DNA of 64,000 nucleotides from Maricaulis sp048269565 (GTDB lineage: Bacteria > Pseudomonadota > Alphaproteobacteria > Caulobacterales > Maricaulaceae): the NCBI RefSeq assembly GCF_048269565.1, contig NZ_JBLXIK010000008.1, positions 1 to 64,000 of the forward strand, read 5' to 3'. The notes under the pieces are model-generated. The model saw only the letters and a program-made list of their open reading frames with translations, made no database searches and had not been told where the DNA came from. This document shows, in pieces, positions 42,494-54,349 of the stretch. Both the position numbers and the translations under genes were made by a program. Numbering within the stretch: the stretch's first letter is position 1; every line of letters starts with the position of its first letter.

Positions 42494-43554
42494 TCCTCGC
42501 TGGCGCCCCGGCGCCTTGAGACCACCTTGTGCATCACGCTCGGCAGGGCGTGATCGCCCAATTGCGCGTCGTCGGCCCAGATGCCCTCCTGTGGCTCCCA
42601 GCCCGGTGCCGCCTCGGCCTCGTGCACCGACAGGCGCAATTCGAAATGGGTAAAGACGTGGCGGATCTCGCCGCGATCCTCCCATGCTGCGGCGAAGGGC
42701 GGCGCGCCTTCGGTGCCCGAATCGCCCCACTCGCTTGAGGGCACTTCCATCATACCGCCCAGCAGGCCCTTGTCGGCGCGCTGGCGCAGCCAGATCCGCC
42801 CGCGTCGCCGCACCAGCCAGGCCGTGCCATGGCGGACCGGGCGGGCGATCTTCTTCAGCTTGCGCGGATAGGCGAGCATGTCGCCCGCGGCCCGGGCGGC
42901 GCAGCCGGGTTGCCATGGACAGGCGGCGCAATCGGGGCTGCGCGGGGTGCAGACGGTGGCGCCGAGATCCATGATCGCCTGGGCGTAATCGCCGGGCCGG
43001 TCCGGATCGGCCAGCGTGGCGGCGAGGCGGCGGATTTCCGGCTTGGCCTTCGGCATCGGCGTTTCGATACGATAAAAACGGGTCAGGACGCGCTCGACAT
43101 TGCCGTCGACGACGCTGGCCGGCTTGTCGAAGGCGGCTGCGAGAATGGCGTTGGCCGTGTAGTCGCCGATCCCGGGAAGCGCCCTCAGGCCCTCCATCTT
43201 GTCGGGGAAGCGGCCACCCAGCTCGCTCGCCACCACAATGGCGCAGGCGTGCAGATTGCGGGCGCGGGCGTAATAGCCCAGCCCGGCCCATTCGCGCATC
43301 ACATCCTCGCGCGGTGCGGCAGCGAGATCCTCGACCCGTGGCCACAAGGCCAGGAAACGGTGCCAATAGGGCGTCGCATGCGGCACGGTCGTCTGTTGCA
43401 GCATGATTTCCGACAGCCAGACGGCATAGGGATCAGCCACCTGGCCGGCGCGCCGGTCTTCCGGACGTCGTCGCCAGGGCAGCGACCGGCCCTGGCGGTC
43501 ATACCAGTCCAGCAGCGCCTCGCGCAGGGCGGCAATTTCCTTCGACTGGTCCAT
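42490..43554 (-). CDS. mutY: A/G-specific adenine DNA glycosylase
   Basis: A 354-residue repair enzyme that removes adenine mispaired with 8-oxoguanine. Catalytic E49 is in WLSEIMLQQTTV and D150 in VVDGNVERVLTR. The helix-hairpin-helix LRALPGIGDYTANAI is at 123-137, and the 4Fe-4S ligands are C202, C209, C212 and C218. The C-terminal NUDIX-like domain (LVRRRGRIWLRQRADKGLLGGMMEVPSSEW) recognises 8-oxoG. The ATG at 43554 gives a usual start; the DUF721 gene is divergent, 47 bases away. Confidence 0.96.
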   Translation of the reverse strand: MDQSKEIAALREALLDWYDRQGRSLPWRRRPEDRRAGQVADPYAVWLSEIMLQQTTVPHATPYWHRFLALWPRVEDLAAAPREDVMREWAGLGYYARARNLHACAIVVASELGGRFPDKMEGLRALPGIGDYTANAILAAAFDKPASVVDGNVERVLTRFYRIETPMPKAKPEIRRLAATLADPDRPGDYAQAIMDLGATVCTPRSPDCAACPWQPGCAARAAGDMLAYPRKLKKIARPVRHGTAWLVRRRGRIWLRQRADKGLLGGMMEVPSSEWGDSGTEGAPPFAAAWEDRGEIRHVFTHFELRLSVHEAEAAPGWEPQEGIWADDAQLGDHALPSVMHKVVSRRRGASED

Positions 43555-43601
43555 ATGTTCCGTAACTTGCCGCGGCGCCCTATCGGGGCGAGAATACCAG
43601 C

Positions 43602-44135
43602 ATGGTCTCGAAACCCCCTTCGTCAACTCTCGAACGGCAGGCGCGCCGCTTCCTGGAAACCCATCGCGGACGCCGCGCGATCCGCGCCGCGCCGCCAGCG
43701 GGACGGGCGGCGGAGCGCATCCTCAAACCGCTGGCGAGGCGTTTCGGTGTCGGGGTCGAGCGTCTGGTCGAGCATTGGCCGGAAATTGTCGGCGCGCGCC
43801 TGGCCGAATGGTGCCTGCCCGAGGCGATCAGCAATTCCGGGGGCAACCGCACACTGGTGATCCGCGCGCGCGGCCCGGCTGCCGCTGTCCTGCAGGCTGA
43901 AAGCCGCCGGATACTCGAGCGCGTCCGCATGTTTGCCGGCGAGCGATCGCCAACCCGGCTGCGCGTTCTGCAGGGGGTGACACGCGCGCCACTGCCCGCC
44001 ACACAACAGATGACAAAACCTCCATCCGCATCACAAGTGAGCGAGAGGGTGGAGGAAAACCTTGAGGCGCGGCTATTGTCCGCGCTTGATCGTTTCGGCA
44101 ATAGTGTCAAAAGCCGGAACGGCACCGATTTGTGA
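43602..44135 (+). CDS. DUF721 (DciA-like) protein
   Basis: A 177-residue basic protein with the DUF721 domain at about residues 40-120: ILKPLARRFGVGVERLVEHWPEIVGARLAEWCLPEAI followed by NRTLVIRARGPAAAVLQAESRRILERV. Related DciA proteins help load the replicative helicase, but whether this alphaproteobacterial form does so is not shown by the sequence. It sits between mutY and two DsbA-like genes, an order common in this group. Confidence 0.85.
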   Translation: MVSKPPSSTLERQARRFLETHRGRRAIRAAPPAGRAAERILKPLARRFGVGVERLVEHWPEIVGARLAEWCLPEAISNSGGNRTLVIRARGPAAAVLQAESRRILERVRMFAGERSPTRLRVLQGVTRAPLPATQQMTKPPSASQVSERVEENLEARLLSALDRFGNSVKSRNGTDL

Positions 44136-44153
44136 CCCAGGGGGACACCCGTA

Positions 44154-44915
44154 ATGCAACTGAACCGACGCGTATTTTCTGCCATCGCTCTCACCGCAGC
44201 CCTGGCCCTTGGGGCCTGTGGTGGCAATTCCGACCCGGCCGGCGCCGGCCAGTCCAGCTATGAACGCGGCAGCGATCGCGGCATCGGCAATGCCGATGCG
44301 CCGATCACCATGATCGAGTACGCTTCGGTCGCCTGTGGTCACTGCGCCAGCTTCCATGAAGAAGTCTGGCCGACAATCAACGCTGATTATGTCGAAACCG
44401 GCCAGGTGCGTTACGTTTTCCGCGAAATGATCACCGGTTCACCGCAATTCGCCATCGCCGGCTTCGCGCTGGCGCATTGCGTGGCGCCTGAGCGCTATTT
44501 CGACATGCTCGATGTGTTGTTCCAGCAGCAACGCGCCATTTTCCAGGCTGCCAGCCAGCCCGGCGGCGCGCGGGGCCAGTATCTCGCCATCGCCCGTTCA
44601 ATGGGCATGAGCGAGGCGGACTTTGATGCCTGCCTCAACAACCAGGACGTCAATGCCGAGATCGTCGCCGCCCACGACCGTGCGCTCGCCGACGGCATCG
44701 ACAGCACGCCGCGTTTCCTGTTCAACGGCGAACTGCTCGAGGCACGCCGCGCTCCGGGTGCGACCGAGTACACCTATTTCCTCGGCAACAGCCAGGTGAT
44801 CATTGATGGTGAGCCCGTGCCCGGCATCGTCGATGCCGACACGTTCAGCCGCCTGATCGATCATCTCCTCGCCCGGCGCGATGCGGATGCCGGCGGCTCC
44901 GGCTCGGAGGACTGA
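44154..44915 (+). CDS. DsbA-like thiol-disulfide lipoprotein
   Basis: A 253-residue exported protein with a good lipobox (LALGAC, lipidated C22) and a thioredoxin-fold DsbA domain with an inserted helical part. The redox site is CGHC (C61-C64) in EYASVACGHCASFHEEVWP. The conserved cis-Pro appears in IDSTPRFLFNG. It belongs to the bacterial DsbA/Com1-like thioredoxins found next to smc in alphaproteobacteria. It is followed by a paralogue, the two being separated by 4 bases. Confidence 0.9.
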   Translation: MQLNRRVFSAIALTAALALGACGGNSDPAGAGQSSYERGSDRGIGNADAPITMIEYASVACGHCASFHEEVWPTINADYVETGQVRYVFREMITGSPQFAIAGFALAHCVAPERYFDMLDVLFQQQRAIFQAASQPGGARGQYLAIARSMGMSEADFDACLNNQDVNAEIVAAHDRALADGIDSTPRFLFNGELLEARRAPGATEYTYFLGNSQVIIDGEPVPGIVDADTFSRLIDHLLARRDADAGGSGSED

Positions 44916-44919
44916 GATC

Positions 44920-45669
44920 GTGCAAAGCGTACCCCGCCTTCTTTGCGGCCTGGCTCTGGCCACCTTCATATCGGGCGGGTTTACGGCCTCGGCCGGGGCT
45001 GAACATCGTGCCCAGGCCGAACGCCCCGGCGATCACGCCACCGGCTCGGAGGATGCCCCGCTGCTCATGGTGGAATACGCCTCCTTCGCCTGTCCGCATT
45101 GCGCCCATTTCCAGACCGATGTCTGGCCCGTCATACGCTCGGAATTCGTCGAGACCGGTGAGGTGCGCTATATCTTCAGGCCAATGCTGACCGCACCGCC
45201 GCAACTGGCCGCGATCGGCATCGTCCTGGCGGAATGCGCGGACGAGGACCGTTATTTCAGCGCCGCCGACCTCCTGTTTGCCGAACAATCCACAATATTT
45301 GAAGCGGCACAGGCCCAGGGCGATGTCGCCGCGATCTACTACCGGATTGCAGCGGCGGTCGGGCTGTCCGAAGCGGCGCTGGACGCGTGTCTCGCCGATC
45401 CGGCAATGTCCGAAATGGTCAATGCCGGTGCGCTGCAGGCGAATGAGGACGGCATTGCCGGGACGCCAAGCTTTGTGATCGGCGGCAAGATCCTGAATCT
45501 GGGAACGAGCGCTGAAGGCGCAGTCTTCAACTGGGGCGGCGTGCCGCTTGTGATCAATGGAGACAGGGTTCCCGGTCAATTGGACGGAGACACGTTCCGC
45601 CGAATCATCCTTCACTTCCTTGATGATCGCGCTCACGGGATCGATCATGGGTCAGAAACCGCGCATTGA
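44920..45669 (+). CDS. Second DsbA-like periplasmic oxidoreductase
   Basis: A 249-residue paralogue of the preceding gene. A signal peptide (LLCGLALATFISGGFTASAGA) is followed by the DsbA domain, redox site CPHC (C58-C61) in VEYASFACPHCAHFQTDVWP, and cis-Pro in AGTPSFVIGG. It lacks a lipobox, so it is likely soluble in the periplasm. GTG at 44920 is chosen because GGAGG lies 9 bases upstream. smc follows. Confidence 0.88.
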   Translation: MQSVPRLLCGLALATFISGGFTASAGAEHRAQAERPGDHATGSEDAPLLMVEYASFACPHCAHFQTDVWPVIRSEFVETGEVRYIFRPMLTAPPQLAAIGIVLAECADEDRYFSAADLLFAEQSTIFEAAQAQGDVAAIYYRIAAAVGLSEAALDACLADPAMSEMVNAGALQANEDGIAGTPSFVIGGKILNLGTSAEGAVFNWGGVPLVINGDRVPGQLDGDTFRRIILHFLDDRAHGIDHGSETAH

Positions 45670-45737
45670 AGGCGGTCTGACCGGTAGTGCAGGACCGGAT
45701 TGCCGATGATCGGCAGTCCCAACGCGATGGAGGTCGG

Positions 45738-49184
<3,447 letters not shown>

Positions 49185-49231
49185 TCATTTTTAGCAAGCT
49201 TTTCAAATATTTATTGACCCAGCTCCATTGC

Positions 49232-49260
49232 TTGACACTCCAGGGGGCCGAGTCTAGTTT
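49232..49260 (+). promoter_or_regulatory. Likely promoter of the atp operon with a GANTC site
   Basis: TTGACA is followed after 17 bases by TAGTTT, about 42 bases before the atpI ATG. GAGTC, a CcrM site, lies at 49250-49254, directly abutting the -10 element. The -35 is perfect; the -10 is a guess from spacing. Confidence 0.55.
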
Positions 49261-49301
49261 GCGCGCGCCTGCCGGGAGGCTCGGCTGGCGGACCGATTTC
49301 C

Positions 49302-49691
49302 ATGTCTGAACGAGACGATAGACCGAAAACACCTGATCGTAGCGATGATCTAAAGGACTTCGACCGGCGCTTGAGCGACAAGATCGCGCAGCACCGTGGC
49401 AAGACCGGACCAGACACCGAGACGAGCAATGCCTGGAGTGTCAGCGTCAGATACGGTAGCGGCTTTGCCGGTGGCGTATTGGTCGGGACCGGCCTGGGCT
49501 GGGCAGCAGACAAGGTTTTCGAGATCGCACCGTGGGGCATGCTGGTCGGGATGATACTGGGTTTCGCAGCTGGCGTGCGCAACATCATGCGCGAGGCGGC
49601 AGCGGCGAATGCCGAGAATGCGGCCAAGGCCGAAGAGACTGAACATAAAGCCGGCACCATGCCGGGTTCTGACGCGACGAAAGAAGACTAG
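49302..49691 (+). CDS. atpI: AtpI/AtpZ family ATP synthase assembly protein
   Basis: A 129-residue protein with a charged N-terminus and two membrane segments (about 50-72 and 76-96): SVRYGSGFAGGVLVGTGLGWAADKV and PWGMLVGMILGFAAGVRNI, typical of AtpI. It aids assembly of the c-ring in other bacteria. It opens the F0 operon, with atpB beginning at the next base after its stop. Confidence 0.9.
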   Translation: MSERDDRPKTPDRSDDLKDFDRRLSDKIAQHRGKTGPDTETSNAWSVSVRYGSGFAGGVLVGTGLGWAADKVFEIAPWGMLVGMILGFAAGVRNIMREAAAANAENAAKAEETEHKAGTMPGSDATKED

Positions 49692-50453
49692 ATGGCCTTG
49701 CTCGAAACAGATCCGATGCACCAATTCGTCGTGCAGCCCGTCCTGGAGCTGCCGACCCTGTTCGGAATCGACCTGACAATCACCAATTCGGCGCTGTTCA
49801 TGATCGCGACGACGCTGGTCACCAGTTTCGGCCTGATCCTTCTGACCGGCCGCGGCGCCATGGTGCCGACGCGGTCGCAGTCGATCGCCGAAATCCTCTA
49901 CGGCTTTGTCGCCGACATGGTACGCTCGATCATGGGCGAGGAAGGCCGCGCGGTCTTCCCCTATGTCTTCACGCTATTCATCTTCATTCTGGTCGCCAAC
50001 CTGCTCGGCATGCTGCCCGGAAGCTATACGGTCACGAGCCAGCTGGTCGTTACCCTCGCGCTGGGTCTGACCTCGATCACCCTGGTGGTGATCACCGGCT
50101 TCATCAAGAACGGCTTTGGCTTCCTCAAGCTGTTCGCGCCGGCCGGCCTGCCGCCGGTGATGTATATCCTGATCGTTCCGATCGAGTTCATCTCCTTCCT
50201 GAGCCGGCCTTTCTCGCTCGCGATCCGGCTTTTCGCCAACATGATGGCGGGCCACACCCTGCTCAAACTGTTCGGCGGCTTCGTCCTTTCCCTGTCCAGC
50301 CTGGGCGCGATCGGCATTGCCGGCGCGGTACTGCCGCTGGCCGTCGCCACAGCCGTCACCGCGCTCGAGCTGGTGATTGCTTTCCTCCAGGCCTATGTGT
50401 TCGCGGTTCTGACCTGCATCTATCTCAATGATGCACTGCATCCGTCGCACTAG
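49692..50453 (+). CDS. atpB: ATP synthase F0 subunit a
   Basis: A 253-residue membrane protein forming the proton half-channels beside the c-ring. The essential arginine lies in FSLAIRLFANMMAGHTLLKLF. Five or six membrane segments are visible. The N-terminal DPMHQFVVQPVLEL is typical for alphaproteobacteria. The F1 genes are not in the window, as usual for this class, where F0 and F1 operons are separate. Confidence 0.97.
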   Translation: MALLETDPMHQFVVQPVLELPTLFGIDLTITNSALFMIATTLVTSFGLILLTGRGAMVPTRSQSIAEILYGFVADMVRSIMGEEGRAVFPYVFTLFIFILVANLLGMLPGSYTVTSQLVVTLALGLTSITLVVITGFIKNGFGFLKLFAPAGLPPVMYILIVPIEFISFLSRPFSLAIRLFANMMAGHTLLKLFGGFVLSLSSLGAIGIAGAVLPLAVATAVTALELVIAFLQAYVFAVLTCIYLNDALHPSH

Positions 50454-50501
50454 AGTTTTTCACCCTTCCAGCCACACACCTTATTCAACAGGAGCCATCC
50501 C

Positions 50502-50726
50502 ATGGAAATCGAAGCAGCCAAGCAAATCGGTGCAGGCATTGCAGCTCTCGCCCTCGCCGGCGCCGGCGTCGGTATCGGTACCATCTTCGCCAGCTATCTC
50601 GCCGGCGCACTGCGCAACCCGTCTGCCGCCGCAGGTCAGTTCACCACCCTTCTGATCGGCTTCGCCCTGACCGAGTTTACCGGTCTGCTGGGCTTCGTCG
50701 TGGCGATGATCATCCTCTTCGGTTGA
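50502..50726 (+). CDS. atpE: ATP synthase F0 subunit c
   Basis: A 74-residue hairpin of two membrane helices. The first has the glycine-rich ALAGAGVGIGTIFA, the polar loop is RNPSAAAGQ, and the proton-carrying carboxylate is Glu58 in FALTEFTGL. No sodium-binding pattern (Gln in helix 1 with a Glu-Ser/Thr pair) is apparent, so it is likely proton-driven. CAGGAG lies upstream of the ATG. Confidence 0.97.
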   Translation: MEIEAAKQIGAGIAALALAGAGVGIGTIFASYLAGALRNPSAAAGQFTTLLIGFALTEFTGLLGFVVAMIILFG

Positions 50727-50769
50727 TCCGTCTCCACCTGCGCCCATTGCCGTTCAAAGAGCATCGAAG

Positions 50770-51369
50770 ATGATCAATTTCTCCGAATCCACATGGCTGA
50801 TCAGCCAGGCCCAGCCGCATGGCGAAGCCGCAGCCGATCAAACCCATGCGGCGGTCGAACATGCCGCCGAGGCGCATGCCAGCGGCGGCCTGCCGCAGCT
50901 GGACGTCTCGACCTGGCCAGGACAATTGTTCTGGCTGGCGGTCACCTTCTCCGTGCTCTTCATGATGATGTGGAAGGTTGTGCTTCCACGCATCCGCAAT
51001 GCCATTGAAGAACGGCGCGACCGCATCGCCGACGACCTCGATGCGGCCGCCGATCTCAAGCAGAAGGCAGACGATTCCGCTGCCGAATATGAACGCCTGC
51101 TCTCGGAAGCCCGCGCCAAGGCTCATGCCATGGCCCAGGACAGCCGGAGCGAGGTCGAGAAGGCGATGGCCGCCGAGGCCGCCGAAGCCGATCTCGAAAT
51201 CGCCAAGCGTCAGGATGCCGCCGAGGCGCGCATCGCCGACATGCGGACCAAGGCACTGACAAAGGTCAATACGATCGCTGTCGACGCCACACGGGCCATC
51301 ATCGTTCAACTGACGGGGGCCGAACTCGACGACAAGTCGATCGAAGCTGCTGTCAATGACGCCCGCTAG
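50770..51369 (+). CDS. ATP synthase F0 subunit b'
   Basis: A 199-residue peripheral-stalk subunit. A 40-residue N-terminal extension rich in His and Ala precedes GLPQLDVSTWPGQLFWLAVTFSVLFMMMW, the single membrane anchor, after which the protein is a charged coiled coil. The extension and the GLPQLD start mark it as the b' form found in photosynthetic and other alphaproteobacteria. It pairs with subunit b, whose gene begins 12 bases later. Confidence 0.93.
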   Translation: MINFSESTWLISQAQPHGEAAADQTHAAVEHAAEAHASGGLPQLDVSTWPGQLFWLAVTFSVLFMMMWKVVLPRIRNAIEERRDRIADDLDAAADLKQKADDSAAEYERLLSEARAKAHAMAQDSRSEVEKAMAAEAAEADLEIAKRQDAAEARIADMRTKALTKVNTIAVDATRAIIVQLTGAELDDKSIEAAVNDAR

Positions 51370-51381
51370 AGGACCCAAATC

Positions 51382-51885
51382 ATGAGTTTCGACTGGATCC
51401 ATCCAAACGAGGCTGCCTTCTGGGTCGCGCTGTCATTCGTCATCGTCATTGGCGTGCTGATCTATGTCCGCGTGCCCGGCCTGGTCGCCAAGCAACTGGA
51501 CGCCCGCGCCCAGGGGATTGCCGACGAGATCACCGAAGCGCGCCGCCTGCGCGAAGAGGCCCAGGAACTGCTTGCCAGCTTCCAGCGCCGGCAGCAGGAA
51601 GCCGCCGAAGAAGCCGCATCCATCGTCGCCCAGGCGAAGAATGAAGCGAAAATGCTGAAGAAGCAGGCGCGTGAGGAAATGGCCGAGCGTCTGGAACGCC
51701 GCACCGCTCTCGCCGAGCAACGCATCGCCCAGGCCGAAGCGTCCGCTGCCGCCGATGTCCGCGCCGCCGCTGCGGACCTCGCCACTGCTGCGGCCGAGAC
51801 CTTGCTGAAATCCTCGATGAAAAAAGCGGATCTCAACAAGCTGGTCGATGCCGACATCAAGCTGGCCGGCAGCCAGTTCAACTAG
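51382..51885 (+). CDS. atpF: ATP synthase F0 subunit b
   Basis: A 167-residue peripheral-stalk subunit with an N-terminal membrane anchor (EAAFWVALSFVIVIGVLIYV) and a long alanine- and glutamate-rich coiled coil to the C-terminus. It is the last gene of the F0 operon and is followed by a strong intrinsic terminator. Confidence 0.95.
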   Translation: MSFDWIHPNEAAFWVALSFVIVIGVLIYVRVPGLVAKQLDARAQGIADEITEARRLREEAQELLASFQRRQQEAAEEAASIVAQAKNEAKMLKKQAREEMAERLERRTALAEQRIAQAEASAAADVRAAAADLATAAAETLLKSSMKKADLNKLVDADIKLAGSQFN

Positions 51886-51906
51886 GCATTACCGCAGCAC
51901 AGACAG

Positions 51907-51942
51907 AAAAAGGCCCGCAGCAATCTCGCTGCGGGCCTTTTT
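51907..51942. terminator. Strong bidirectional terminator after atpF
   Basis: AAAAA then a perfect 10-bp stem (GGCCCGCAGC / GCTGCGGGCC) with a 6-base loop, then TTTTT. The symmetric A and T tracts let it end the F0 operon on the plus strand and the small membrane-protein gene on the minus strand. Confidence 0.95.
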
Positions 51943-51971
51943 GTTTGCGTCCGGGTCTCTGGTGAAACCGC

Positions 51972-52277
51972 CTATTCGGCAGGATCCTTTTCGCCGAAGG
52001 CGAAGCGGACGCGCTTCCACACCCACGGCATGCGCCGCAGTCCGTCAGTGATAAAGGTGTGAGCGGTCTTGGAGGCTGCGGCCACCAGCACGAGACCGAG
52101 CAGGCCCATCGGCAGGCCGATCGGAATGAAGGGCGTGAAGAAGCCGACCGGAACCGCGATGACCATCAGGGTCACACCGATCGAGATCACAACCGTGCGG
52201 ATAATAAACACCAGCGCCGCACCAAATGCGTTCGACCGTGCCAATCCGTTCAGCGTCTCATTCATCGCCGTCGTCAT
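51972..52277 (-). CDS. Small two-helix membrane protein, function unknown
   Basis: A 101-residue protein with hydrophobic segments at about 18-45 (GAALVFIIRTVVISIGVTLMVIAV) and 50-68 (FIPIGLPMGLLGLVLVAAAS), then a basic C-terminal tail. The glycine-proline turn PFIPIGLP resembles PGPGW-type membrane proteins. It has no functional assignment. It ends at the shared terminator after atpF. Confidence 0.7.
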   Translation of the reverse strand: MTTAMNETLNGLARSNAFGAALVFIIRTVVISIGVTLMVIAVPVGFFTPFIPIGLPMGLLGLVLVAAASKTAHTFITDGLRRMPWVWKRVRFAFGEKDPAE

Positions 52278-52759
52278 CCTCTAACCCGCCCTGTCCCTCA
52301 TGCGACCGCCAGCGGCGCCGGGGTGCGGGACAATATGGGTAACACCTAATTCCTAATCATGACCCCTATGCGAGGCAAAAGAGCCGAAAATCAGGCATCT
52401 TTTTCCAGTCGCAACGAAGCTGTTGCATCTGCGCACCGGAATCGGCCCGGAGGCTTCAACCAGGGCAGGCGATTTCCTGAAACACCGGGAGGTTCAGCGC
52501 GCGTGCCCGACCCGGGCCGAAACGCAGCGTGCATAATTTACCCGGCCCGAAGTGAACCGCCGACTCTCAAATGAGGCCTCTCGCCACTGAACGCAAGATG
52601 ACCGTCCTGCAATCCGCATGAAAATTTGGCAACACGCGGCAATTGCCCGTCTCAGGGCAGGCCTGCCTGCGAATGGGGCAATCGCGGTGACGGCAACAGC
52701 CCGTGCGTTGAGGGGCAGGCCGTGCTCCCCCCGGTCTCAACCGGAGGGAGCGCGCTGTC
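52278..52759. other. Non-coding gap between gcvPB and the small membrane-protein gene
   Basis: These 482 bases hold no ORF that looks like real protein. The left part should contain the promoter of the small minus-strand gene. The right part has the hairpin at 52724-52751 after gcvPB. The middle shows nothing I can name. Confidence 0.45.
52724..52751 (-). terminator. Hairpin after the gcv operon
   Basis: An 11-position stem (GCTCCCTCCGG with CCGGGGGGAGC on the minus strand, one T-G pair) around a 6-base loop, starting 9 bases after the gcvPB stop. There is no T tract, so termination may be partial or need Rho. Confidence 0.5.
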
Positions 52760-54349
52760 CTATTCCGCTGCGGCGGTCGATGGTGTCCAGCGCAGGACAG
52801 GCTGGCGTGCGGCGCGGGTTTCGTCGAGGCGTCGCATCGGGGCGTGAACCGGGGCCGCCTGGAAGCGGGCGACCTCACCGGCCTTGGCCGCCAGCGCGAG
52901 CGCTTCCATCACGTCGATGAAACGATCAAGCCCGCCCCTGGATTCGGTCTCGGTCGGTTCGATCAGCATGGCGCCATGGACGACGAGCGGGAAATACATC
53001 GTCATCGGATGATAGCCCTCATCGATCATCGCCTTGGCGAAGTCGAGCGTCGTCACACCGGTATCCTTGAGGAAACGGTCGTCAAACAGGGCTTCGTGCA
53101 TGCAGGTGCCATCGAAGGCCGGGGTCATCACGGATTTCAGGCGCGCCAGGATGTAGTTGGCGTTGAGCACCGCATCGTCGGCGACCTGTTTGAGGCCGTC
53201 CGCACCATGACTCATCATATAGGTGAGCGCCCGGGTGAACATGCCCATCTGGCCATGGAAGGCGGCCATGCGGCCGAAGGGATGCAGACCCTTGCCCGCC
53301 AGATCGTCCTCATGCTCGGCCATGTGCATGATCGCCATGCCCTTGGGATTGTCCCGGTCGACGATCAGAAGCGGCAGCGGCGCGAACGGGGCCAGCGCTT
53401 CTGACAACACCGTCGGGCCGGCGCCGGGCCCGCCGCCGCCATGCGGGGTGGAGAAGGTCTTGTGCAGGTTGATATGCATGGCATCGACGCCGAGATCGCC
53501 GGGGCGGACGCGGCCGACAATGGCGTTGAAATTGGCGCCGTCGCAATAGAAATAACCGCCAGCCTCATGGATCAGATCGGCGATCTCGCGGATATCGCGT
53601 TCGAACAGGCCGCAGGTATTGGGATTGGTCAGCATGATACCGGCGACATCATCGCCGAGCTTGGCCTTCAGCGCTTCCATATCGACGCGGCCGCCGACAT
53701 TGGCCGGGATCTCGTCAACGGTGAAGCCACACTGCACCGCGGTAGCCGGATTGGTGCCGTGGGCCGATTCGGGAACCAGCACGCGGCGGCGATGGGTCTG
53801 GCCATCGGCGTCGAGACGGGCGCGGATCGCCATCATGCCGCAGAACTCACCATGCGCGCCGGCTTTCGGCGACAGGGCAACGGCGGGCATGCCGGTCAGG
53901 GTGAGCAGCCAATGGGCCAGCACGTCCATGACCTCATAGGCGCCCTGCACTGTGGAGGCCGGCTGCAGCGGATGCACATCGGCAAAACCGGGCAGGCGCG
54001 CAACTTTCTCGTTGAGGCGTGGATTATGCTTCATCGTGCACGAGCCGAGCGGGTAGAGGCCGAGATCGATGGCGTAATTCTTCCGGCTCAGGCGCACATA
54101 ATGGCGCATGGCTTCCGGCTCGGACAGGCCGGGCAGACCGATCGCTGCCTTGCGCTCCAGGCCGCCAAGCCGGGTCTTTGTCCCCTTGGGAGCCGGAAAG
54201 TCGACACCGGTATTTTCGACGCCGCCACGCTCGAAGATCAGCGGTTCGGCCTGTTCCAGCCCGCGTGAGCCGGAAACGGTGTCGGCATAGCCGCCGGTGG
54301 CGACATTTTCAGCCATGCGGGTCGGACGTCCTTGTGTGTTCATCGCCAT
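52760..54349 (-). CDS. gcvPB: Glycine dehydrogenase (decarboxylating) subunit 2
   Basis: A 529-residue half of the two-subunit P protein of the glycine cleavage system. The PLP-binding lysine lies in MHINLHKTFSTPHGGGGPGAGP. Other conserved segments are GSCTMKHNPRLNE, SPKAGAHGEFCGMMAIRA, PESAHGTNPATA, and MLTNPNTCGLFE. Its start overlaps the gcvPA stop by one base. It is the last gene of gcvT-H-PA-PB. Confidence 0.96.
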   Translation of the reverse strand: MAMNTQGRPTRMAENVATGGYADTVSGSRGLEQAEPLIFERGGVENTGVDFPAPKGTKTRLGGLERKAAIGLPGLSEPEAMRHYVRLSRKNYAIDLGLYPLGSCTMKHNPRLNEKVARLPGFADVHPLQPASTVQGAYEVMDVLAHWLLTLTGMPAVALSPKAGAHGEFCGMMAIRARLDADGQTHRRRVLVPESAHGTNPATAVQCGFTVDEIPANVGGRVDMEALKAKLGDDVAGIMLTNPNTCGLFERDIREIADLIHEAGGYFYCDGANFNAIVGRVRPGDLGVDAMHINLHKTFSTPHGGGGPGAGPTVLSEALAPFAPLPLLIVDRDNPKGMAIMHMAEHEDDLAGKGLHPFGRMAAFHGQMGMFTRALTYMMSHGADGLKQVADDAVLNANYILARLKSVMTPAFDGTCMHEALFDDRFLKDTGVTTLDFAKAMIDEGYHPMTMYFPLVVHGAMLIEPTETESRGGLDRFIDVMEALALAAKAGEVARFQAAPVHAPMRRLDETRAARQPVLRWTPSTAAAE

